Source: Polyangium jinanense (GTDB lineage Bacteria; Myxococcota; Polyangia; Polyangiales; Polyangiaceae). From it: a stretch of 64,000 bases of DNA. The translations under genes and the position numbers were made by a program. The DNA lies in contig NZ_JAGTJJ010000002.1 of NCBI RefSeq assembly GCF_028435365.1, positions 186,001-250,000 on the forward strand. The letters run 5' to 3'. The notes under the pieces are model-generated. The model saw only the letters and a program-made list of their open reading frames with translations, searched no databases and had not been told where the DNA came from. Shown here piece by piece: positions 1 through 7,185 of the stretch (positions within the stretch are counted from its first letter, which is position 1; every line of letters starts with the position of its first letter).

Positions 1-1
1 G

Positions 2-2221
2 TTTTTCCTGCTCGCCTGCGCGACCGAAGCCTTCGCCGACGAGGCCAAACCCGCGCCCCCCATTCCTGACGCCCCGCCAAACGAGGCGCCCGCGAAGGCG
101 GAGCCGAGCCCCGAAGACGCCTCCGCAAAGCCCAAGAAAGGCGAGGCCGCCGAGGCGCAGGCAGCGCCGCCGCCGGTGATCGAGGTGAGCGTGATCGGCC
201 GGAGCGACGACGCGCTCCAGAAGGTGCCGGGCTCGGGCACGTTGATCGGCGCGAAGGAGATCCGCCGCTCGATGCCCGCCGAAACGGGCGAGATCCTGCG
301 GCGCGTGCCGGGCCTCGTGGTGCGGCCCGAGGAGGGCCTCGGCCTGCGGCTCAACGTCGGCATGCGCGGCCTCGATCCGACGCGCAGCCGTCAGGTGCTC
401 ATCCTCGAAGACGGCATGCCCGTCGCGATCAACCCTTACGGCGAGCCGGATCTCTACTACTCGACGCCCGTCGAGCGCATCCGCGCGGTCGAGGTCGTGA
501 AGGGCTCGGGCAGCATTTTGTTCGGACCTCAAACCATTGGCGGCGTCGTCAACTTCCTCACGGCGCTGCCCCCGGACAAACCCGAGTGGTCGCTCGAAGC
601 GCAGGCCGGTCAGCGCAACTACTACAAGCTCTCCGGCCTCTACGGCGGCACGGCGGGCGACGCACGGTACGTCCTGCAGTTCACGAGGAAGCAAGGCGAC
701 GGCTTCCGCAACATCGAGTTCCACGCCACGGACTTCATGGGCAAGATCGCGTTCCCGACCTCGGCGCGCGGCGAAGCCACGTTCAAGATCGCGGTGTACG
801 ACGAGTTCTCGCGCTCGACGTACGTGGGCCTGACGCGGCGCATGTTCGAGCTCGACCCGCGAACCCCCTCGATCGCGCCGCACGACGGGTTCAACGTGCG
901 CCGCTACGACGCCTCGCTCACCCATGAATACCGTTTTTCCGAGGCGACGCGGCTGCGCACGTTCATCTACGGCTACATCACGGATCGCGACTGGCGCCGG
1001 CAGAACTACGACCGTGATGCGAAGCCCGACGTCACGTACGAGCGAATCGTTGGGGATCCGTCGGTCTCGGGCGCCGCGGTCTTCTTCCGCAATACCTCGA
1101 TGGTCCGGGACCGCGATTACCAGGTCCTCGGCATCGAGCCGCGTGTCGAGCACCGCTTCGAGACGGGCCGGGTGCGCCACACGCTCACGGCCGGCGCGCG
1201 CGCGCACGTCGAGACCGCCGACCGAAAGCAATTCCAGGGCGACATCGTGGATACGGCGGCCGGGAACCTCCAGGACCGGGAGCACCACCGCACGTTCGCG
1301 ATCGCCGCCTATGCCCAGGACCGCCTCGCGTTCCGGGACGATTTGCTGGTGACGCCCGGCGTCCGCGTCGAATACGCGGCGAACCTGCGCAGCGTGGATC
1401 GAACGGCGGAGACCGGCACATCGCGGGACGTGACGAACCGCGGCACGAGCGATTCGCTGGCGGTGATGCCCGGCATCGGAATGGTGTACGGCACGCCGAA
1501 GCTGAACTTTTTCGGGGGCGTGCACGTCGGGTATGCGCCGCCGCGCGTGTCGGCCGCGATTTCGCCGGGCGGCCAGGACGCCCAGCTCGACGCCGAGGAG
1601 AGCACGAACTACGAAATCGGCATGCGGCTCGCGCGCCCGAAATGGATTCGCGCCGAGGTCACGGGGTTCATCATGAGCTTCCGCAACCAGATCGTGACCG
1701 GCACGGAGGCGAGCGGGCAGCAGAGCGAGCTCGCGAATGGCGGACGAACCCTGCACCGAGGCGCCGAAGCGCAAGTCACGCTCGGCATCGGCCAGGCGCT
1801 TTCCCTGCCGCTCGCAATCGATGTGACCGGACGATATACCTTTTCCGTCTCGACGTTCCGCGGCGGTCCGTTCGACGGCAATCGCCTGCCATATGCGCCG
1901 CTCCACACGGCGAGCGCGACGCTCGACGTCGAGCACCGGATCGGGCTCGGGGCGCAGGTCGCCTGGAGCTACCTGAGCGACCAGTTCGCCGACGAATACA
2001 ACACGGTGCTCGTGGACCCGACGGGGCGCCTCGGCGTCGTGCCGGGGTATCACCTCGTCGACGTGGCGTTGCGCTACCGCCACGCGAAGACGGGGCTCGG
2101 CGCGCTCCTCACGGTGAAGAACGCGCTCGATCAGGTGTTCGTGGCGACGAGGTTGCCCGACGGCATTCAAACGGGGGGATTCCGTCAAGTCAACGTCGGG
2201 CTGCGGTGGGACCACCGCTAG
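2..2221 (+). CDS. TonB-dependent outer-membrane receptor, FecA-like (5' end outside window)
   Basis: The reading frame is open from the window edge, so the true start lies upstream; the first in-window residues look like the end of a signal peptide (hydrophobic stretch then AFADE) followed by a Pro/Ala/Glu-rich linker. A plug domain follows (motifs LRRVPGLVVRPEEG, VEVVKGSGSILFGP), then a long beta-barrel ending close to an aromatic residue. TonB-dependent receptors take up ferric chelates or similar ligands across the outer membrane using energy from TonB-ExbBD. The plug most resembles FecA-type ferric citrate receptors, but the ligand cannot be read from sequence. A GTG at 176 is an internal codon, not the start. 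The stop codon lies in the left arm of the large hairpin that follows. Confidence 0.85.
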   Translation, partial: FFLLACATEAFADEAKPAPPIPDAPPNEAPAKAEPSPEDASAKPKKGEAAEAQAAPPPVIEVSVIGRSDDALQKVPGSGTLIGAKEIRRSMPAETGEILRRVPGLVVRPEEGLGLRLNVGMRGLDPTRSRQVLILEDGMPVAINPYGEPDLYYSTPVERIRAVEVVKGSGSILFGPQTIGGVVNFLTALPPDKPEWSLEAQAGQRNYYKLSGLYGGTAGDARYVLQFTRKQGDGFRNIEFHATDFMGKIAFPTSARGEATFKIAVYDEFSRSTYVGLTRRMFELDPRTPSIAPHDGFNVRRYDASLTHEYRFSEATRLRTFIYGYITDRDWRRQNYDRDAKPDVTYERIVGDPSVSGAAVFFRNTSMVRDRDYQVLGIEPRVEHRFETGRVRHTLTAGARAHVETADRKQFQGDIVDTAAGNLQDREHHRTFAIAAYAQDRLAFRDDLLVTPGVRVEYAANLRSVDRTAETGTSRDVTNRGTSDSLAVMPGIGMVYGTPKLNFFGGVHVGYAPPRVSAAISPGGQDAQLDAEESTNYEIGMRLARPKWIRAEVTGFIMSFRNQIVTGTEASGQQSELANGGRTLHRGAEAQVTLGIGQALSLPLAIDVTGRYTFSVSTFRGGPFDGNRLPYAPLHTASATLDVEHRIGLGAQVAWSYLSDQFADEYNTVLVDPTGRLGVVPGYHLVDVALRYRHAKTGLGALLTVKNALDQVFVATRLPDGIQTGGFRQVNVGLRWDHR

Positions 2222-2344
2222 CGAGGTGCCGATAAACTTGCTGCGCGCCTCGAATCGTCGGTCGGGCTCCTCGGAATACTGGAGTATTCCTGCGTCGCCC
2301 TTCCTAGCTTCGATGCGCTCGCTGCGTTTCTCGGCACCTCGCTA
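2219..2344. repeat. 126-bp imperfect palindrome between convergent genes
   Basis: The outer arms are identical over 14 bp in inverted orientation (2219-2232 and 2331-2344, TAGCGAGGTGCCGA) and the centre is the perfect palindrome GGAATACTGGAGTATTCC at 2273-2290. Both share one centre of symmetry at 2281.5. Hand alignment of the half-arms gives about 41 of 63 paired positions. It occupies nearly all the space between the receptor (+) and the lipoprotein (-), so it could act as a bidirectional terminator or be a dispersed palindromic repeat. Confidence 0.75.
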
Positions 2345-2352
2345 TGAATCTC

Positions 2353-3663
2353 TTACTTCGGAATCGGCGGGATCGGGGTCGTGCCGACCGTGGTGCCGGC
2401 CTCGGCGCTCCATTGCCAGTTGTCGATGATGGCCGTCGAGTCGAGGACGCCGTCGCCCGAGTCGTAGGCGCCCCAGCGAATCCGAATGGTGCTGCCCGGC
2501 GTGACGGGCGCCTGCGTCTTCAGCCAGCTCGTGGCCGCGTGCGACTCGAATCCAGTGCCGTCGAGCTCCGCCGTGCCGAGCGGGCAGTCGAAACTCTTGC
2601 CGCCTGCCGTGCAGGGCGGGCCAGCCGAGCAGCCGCACACGTTCATGAAGGCGTTGTTCACGCTGATGGGGTTGCCCTGCATGTCGAACGAGATCTGCCC
2701 GTCCGGTTGGCCCGCCGGGATCGGCGAGAGGATCGCCACGAAGAAGTCGTTGTACTTGCTGCAGATGTAGCCCGGCCACTCGTACGTGTAGAAGTTGAAG
2801 TCGAACGAGAAGCCCTTCGCATTCTGCGGCACGCGAATCTCGAGTTCGACCGCCGTGGCGTCGTACGGCGTGCCCGTGACGACACCCGGGCACGCCGGCG
2901 ACTCCTTCGGGAAACCCTGCGGATGGCCGCTGTTGTACCCCTTGCTGAAGCCGCTCGGGCTCTGATAGCCCCCGTCCGTCGGCTGACGCGCCGCGCCGCT
3001 GGAGACGCTGAAGATCTTGCCGCCCGCCCGCGGCTTGACATTCGGGCCGAAGCCGCTCAGGACGCCGTGGCCGAGGTGATAGTTCGCGCTGCCGTTCGCC
3101 GGCGAGCCGTCGGCCATGACCCATTGCGCGCTGACGACGCCCCAATCGGTCCCGCCCGGCGTGGCGATCTTGCAGAGCTCCACGGCGCGCGCCGCGTCGA
3201 GCGGATCCTGCGTGTCGACCGCGATCGCCCCGTCGCAGGTCTCGACCGCCTCGTCGATCGCCATGTTGCAGTTCTCGTCCGAGGGCTTGTAGTCGGGGTT
3301 CATCGCGTCGCCTACGACCTCGACCGAGTTCGGGCTGACGTTCACGTCGCAATCGTTGCAGTCGCCCGTCGCCTCGCTGAACCCGTCGCCGTCGTCGTCC
3401 ACGTTGACGTCCGTATCGCAGAGGTTCTCGCCGGCGCCGCTGCCGCCCGCGCCGGGGCCGACGAACGAGCCGCCGACGCCGTCGGGGTTCGAGCCGCCGT
3501 TGCCGCCCGGCGTGGCGCCCGCGCCGCCCTCCCCGGACCAATCCTCGCCGCCGGAACCACCGTCACCAAAGACGTTGCGGCCACCCGTGGCTGTGCATGC
3601 GGCGCCCAGCACGGTGCTGCCTGCAAGGCCCACGAGCCCGATCCACTTCACCAAGTTCCGCAT
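2353..3663 (-). CDS. Lipoprotein with MopE-type metal-binding motif and choice-of-anchor-L-like domain
   Basis: Translation is taken from ATG 3663, which has a good Shine-Dalgarno (AAGGAG, 6 nt upstream); the frame is open further upstream without supporting signals. The product (436 aa) begins with a signal peptide and lipobox (VLGAAC) and a Gly-rich linker. Next comes an Asp/Cys segment (DDDGDGFSEATGDCNDCD) typical of the putative metal-binding motif of MopE-like surface proteins. The C-terminal ~270 residues (AVELCK, WGVVSAQWVMADG, FDFNFYTYEWPGY) resemble choice-of-anchor L domains found in myxobacterial secreted proteins. A surface-exposed, probably Ca- or Cu-binding role is inferred. Confidence 0.75.
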   Translation of the reverse strand: MRNLVKWIGLVGLAGSTVLGAACTATGGRNVFGDGGSGGEDWSGEGGAGATPGGNGGSNPDGVGGSFVGPGAGGSGAGENLCDTDVNVDDDGDGFSEATGDCNDCDVNVSPNSVEVVGDAMNPDYKPSDENCNMAIDEAVETCDGAIAVDTQDPLDAARAVELCKIATPGGTDWGVVSAQWVMADGSPANGSANYHLGHGVLSGFGPNVKPRAGGKIFSVSSGAARQPTDGGYQSPSGFSKGYNSGHPQGFPKESPACPGVVTGTPYDATAVELEIRVPQNAKGFSFDFNFYTYEWPGYICSKYNDFFVAILSPIPAGQPDGQISFDMQGNPISVNNAFMNVCGCSAGPPCTAGGKSFDCPLGTAELDGTGFESHAATSWLKTQAPVTPGSTIRIRWGAYDSGDGVLDSTAIIDNWQWSAEAGTTVGTTPIPPIPK

Positions 3664-3861
3664 GGCCACTCCTTGAAAAGCTGATCCGCGTCGAGGCCTC
3701 CGGCCCCGACAAACCTGGGGGCCGTGCGGCCGCGAGCAGTCTACAGGCAAGGCGTGTCCTTCGTGCAGCAAGAAATCGGCGAGGGGACGTACGAAAATCG
3801 AGGACCCGTCGTCCGGGGCGAAACCCCGGACGCCCATTGGTCGGCTCCTCCCGTCCCGCAG

Positions 3862-6177
3862 CTAACGGGCCCGCCCGGTTTCCGCCATCGCGCGCCAGAA
3901 CCGCTCGAGCCGGTGCTCGATCGCGCCGAAGACCGTGCCCGCAGGGTAATGACCGGTGTCGTCCGCGATACCTGCGGGCGAGCCTGTGAGCAGCTCGATA
4001 CCTTCTTCGACCGCAGAAACCACGTGAACGTGGAATTGTTTACGCTCGATAGCCTCGACCACGTCGCTGCGCAACATCAACGCATGCTGATTCGTGGCCG
4101 GGATCAGGACGCCCTGGTGGCCGGTCAGGCCTTTGGCCGCACAGAGATCGTAGAATGCCTCGATTTTTTCATTGAGACCACCCACGGGCAGGACGCCGCC
4201 CTGCTGATCGACGCTGCCCGTCACCGCGAGGTCTTGCCGCAGTGCATAACCAGAGAGCGACGAGAGCAGCGCGTAAAGCTCGGGCGACGAGGCGCTGTCG
4301 CCGTCGATCGGCTCGTACGTCTGCTCGAAGACGAGCGAGGCGCCGAACGAGAGGGGGCGGATCTGCGCGAACCGGAGCGACAAGAAGCCCGACAAAACGA
4401 GCACGCCCTTCGCATGGATGGGCCCGCTCATTTCAACCTCGCGCGCGATGTTCACCGGCCCCTCGGTCCCCGGATACACGACGGCCGTGACGCGGCACGG
4501 CCGGCCAAACGTGACCGGTCCGTCGCTCAAGACCGAGATCGCGTTCACCTGGCCGACGCGCCGGCCCGTGACATCGATGCGGATCGTGCCGTCGGCGAGC
4601 AGCTCGTGCACCTGGTCGCGGAAATGATCACTCCGCCGCCGCGCCGCCGCGAGCGCACCCACGATCTCGCCGCCGTCGACGACACGTTTGCCCTTGCTTG
4701 TGGCGCGGTAGCTCGCCTCCGTCGCGACCTCCGCCAGGAGGCCGAGCTGCGCGGTGACCTTGCGCTGGCTCTCGGCGAGGCGGCCGCCGTAGAAGAAGAG
4801 CTCCGCCACGGCGTCGGCCGTGAGCGGCAAGAGGCGCCGCTCGCGCACGATGTCCGCGAGGAACGAGGGGTAGGTCGCGAGCGCCGCGCCGAGCGGCATC
4901 GTGCCCTCGAAGCGCGCCTGCACCTTGAAGAGCTGCGAGAACTCGGGGTCGGCCTCGTGTAGGTCCTGGTAGAGGTCGGGGCTCGCGATGAGCACGACCT
5001 TCAGGTCGAGCTGCATCGGCGGGAACATGAGCTCCTCGCTCGTGCCGCGGTAATACGTGGGGTTGTGCTCGGGCACGATGAACTTGCTCGCGAGCAAGCA
5101 CGCCTTGAGCTGCTCGTAGAGCGCCTCGTTCTTGAGCAGCGCGTTCGCCGGCAGGATCAAAAATCCCCCGTTCGCGAGGTGCAAAGCGCCCGCCACGGCG
5201 AACCCCGGCTCCGGCGGCGTGCCCGTGTCGGGCGGCGCGTAGCTCCGGCCGAACAGCGCCGACAAGGTCGGATACGGGACCTCCACGACCGGCGCGCCCG
5301 ACCCCGGCTTGTGCTCGGTGAGCAGCGTGGGCACCACGATGCCCTGCACGAGCACGGGCTGTTCGTCGTTGCCAGGTTCGTCCACGAGCAGGCGCGTCTC
5401 GCGCGTGACGAGCGTCTCGACGTCGCCGAGGAACGCGAGTAGCTCCTCGCGGCCCTCGAAGCGCGCGCGCACCGGCGAGAAGCACGCCTTCACCGCGTCG
5501 CCGAGGAGCTGCTTCGTCGTCGCGCGGAGCTCCGAATCGGCCTCGTCCTGCACCTCGGCGAGCCGCTCCTCGAAGGCCTCGATCGCCGTCGTGATCTCCC
5601 GGATCGACTCGCTCGGCGGGCTCTCGTCGACGAGCGGCGTGACCTGGAACTCGCGCCCCGCGCGCACCACGTCGAGCCCGAGCCCCTTCGCATGCGTGCG
5701 GAGCTCCTCTTCGAGCCGCGACTCCTCCGCCTCCACGCGCCGCTGCCCGCGCGCGCGCGCCTGCTTCCACCGCTCGCCTTCCGTCGCGCCGTGGATCGAC
5801 TCCAGAAGCTTCGCGTAGAGCTCCTCCATCGCCTCCGTGAACGGACGGCCTTCGCCCGCGGGCAAGGTCAGCACCGTCGGCTCGCTCGGCCTTCGCGGGT
5901 TCGGCAGGAGCAACATGTCGTCGGGCGTGGGGAGCGTCGCGGCGAGCCGCCGGGCGACCTGACGCGCGCAGAACGTCCGTCCCGAACCGGACGGACCAAC
6001 GACGACCACGTGAAACCGGGAGTGGCGGATATCCAGCCCGAACGAAAGCGCCGCGAGGGCGCGCTCCTGGGCCGCGATGCCCGAGACGGGCTCCACCTCT
6101 TCGGTCGTATGGAATGACAGCTCCGCGGGCTCGATGCGCTTGAGGCACTCCGCTGCGGTAAGCTCACGTGCGGGCAT
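3862..6177 (-). CDS. Lon-family ATP-dependent protease (LonB/LonH-like, AAA_32 type)
   Basis: A 771-aa protein with an N-terminal ATPase module and C-terminal Lon protease domain; predicted to degrade proteins in the cytoplasm. The P-loop at residues 61-68 is GPSGSGRT, with Arg where classical Walker A motifs have Lys, as seen in the AAA_32 subfamily. The catalytic dyad is visible: Ser628 in GDSAS and Lys671 in NEKIE, 43 residues apart as in E. coli Lon. The central region is long and helical, as in LonH-like proteins, and there is no classical Lon N-domain. ATG 6177 (MPARELTAAE) was preferred over an upstream GTG at 6207; neither has a strong Shine-Dalgarno, so the start is uncertain by 10 residues. 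Confidence 0.88.
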   Translation of the reverse strand: MPARELTAAECLKRIEPAELSFHTTEEVEPVSGIAAQERALAALSFGLDIRHSRFHVVVVGPSGSGRTFCARQVARRLAATLPTPDDMLLLPNPRRPSEPTVLTLPAGEGRPFTEAMEELYAKLLESIHGATEGERWKQARARGQRRVEAEESRLEEELRTHAKGLGLDVVRAGREFQVTPLVDESPPSESIREITTAIEAFEERLAEVQDEADSELRATTKQLLGDAVKACFSPVRARFEGREELLAFLGDVETLVTRETRLLVDEPGNDEQPVLVQGIVVPTLLTEHKPGSGAPVVEVPYPTLSALFGRSYAPPDTGTPPEPGFAVAGALHLANGGFLILPANALLKNEALYEQLKACLLASKFIVPEHNPTYYRGTSEELMFPPMQLDLKVVLIASPDLYQDLHEADPEFSQLFKVQARFEGTMPLGAALATYPSFLADIVRERRLLPLTADAVAELFFYGGRLAESQRKVTAQLGLLAEVATEASYRATSKGKRVVDGGEIVGALAAARRRSDHFRDQVHELLADGTIRIDVTGRRVGQVNAISVLSDGPVTFGRPCRVTAVVYPGTEGPVNIAREVEMSGPIHAKGVLVLSGFLSLRFAQIRPLSFGASLVFEQTYEPIDGDSASSPELYALLSSLSGYALRQDLAVTGSVDQQGGVLPVGGLNEKIEAFYDLCAAKGLTGHQGVLIPATNQHALMLRSDVVEAIERKQFHVHVVSAVEEGIELLTGSPAGIADDTGHYPAGTVFGAIEHRLERFWRAMAETGRAR

Positions 6178-6276
6178 ATCGCCGAAAGATACCACCCGAC
6201 CCCGCACCCCGCCCGGCCCTCCGCGCGATGCGTCGCATTCGTCCGAGACACCACGAGCGAGGGCCTGTCCGTCCCG

Positions 6277-7185
6277 TCATGGGCAACGCAAGACGAGCAC
6301 GGGGCAGGTGGCCTTACGCAGGACGCGCTCGAAGACCGCCCCGTGCTCCTCGCTCCGGAGCCCGTGCCACGCGAGCACGGTGAGATCCGCGGCGAGCGTG
6401 TCGGCGAAGCGGAGGATCTCGTCCGCGGGGTCGCCAGCGCCGAGGAAGAAGCGTGTCGGCACGTCCTCGGGGCAGTGGCCGATCGTTTTCGCGAAGCGAT
6501 GCACGAACTCCGCGGAGAACGCGGGCCACTCGTGATGCGGCTGGTCCACGTACTGCGGCGCGCCCATCGCGCCCGGCTCGACGTGGGGGCCGTGCTGCGC
6601 CTCGCCCACGAGCACGATGTCGAGCGACGCGCCCGCCCGCCGCGCCAGGTCCCCGGCCGGCTCGAGCGCGCTCGCCGTGCTCGGCGTCCCGTCGAGGGGC
6701 ACGAGGATCCGCGCGAGCGCGAGCCGCTCCTCCGGCCGCACCACGATCACCGGCGCGTGCGACCGCTCGATCGTGTGCGCAGCGAGCTCACCCACCCCGA
6801 GCCCCCCGCGCTCCCGGGTCTCGGCCCCCACGATCACGAACGCCGTCGGGTGCGCCTCCGTGAAGGCCACGATCCGCTCCACGGGATCGCCGACCTCCAC
6901 GTCGAGCACCACGCCGTCGAGCGCGTGCGTAGGTATCCCGAGGAGCCTCGGCAGCTCGCCGGGCGGGACCTTCGCCTCGGACACGAAGATCCCGTGCAGT
7001 GGCTCGTGCAGCGTCCTCGCCACGAGCCGACCCATCGCGATCGCCGCCTGTGATGCGGCTGCGTCCGCGCCGTTCAGGGCCACGAGCACCCGCTGCCTCT
7101 TCGGCCGCGCCTCGCTGCGCGGCCCTTCCTCGACGCCTCGTTCGGCGCCGTGGGACGTACCTTCCGCGAGATCCGCCGGCTTCAT
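6277..7185 (-). CDS. Universal stress protein, tandem UspA domains
   Basis: A 302-aa protein with two UspA-like halves: the first starts near RVLVALNGADAA and ends at HAPVIVVRP, the second starts at RILVPLDGTPST and ends at CPVLVLRCP. Tandem Usp proteins bind nucleotides and assist stress survival; the G-2x-G-9x-G(S/T) ATP motif is only partly recognisable here. Its ATG overlaps the TGA of the upstream GH65 gene by four bases (7182-7185), so it is probably translated by coupling and made together with that carbohydrate phosphorylase. Confidence 0.85.
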   Translation of the reverse strand: MKPADLAEGTSHGAERGVEEGPRSEARPKRQRVLVALNGADAAASQAAIAMGRLVARTLHEPLHGIFVSEAKVPPGELPRLLGIPTHALDGVVLDVEVGDPVERIVAFTEAHPTAFVIVGAETRERGGLGVGELAAHTIERSHAPVIVVRPEERLALARILVPLDGTPSTASALEPAGDLARRAGASLDIVLVGEAQHGPHVEPGAMGAPQYVDQPHHEWPAFSAEFVHRFAKTIGHCPEDVPTRFFLGAGDPADEILRFADTLAADLTVLAWHGLRSEEHGAVFERVLRKATCPVLVLRCP

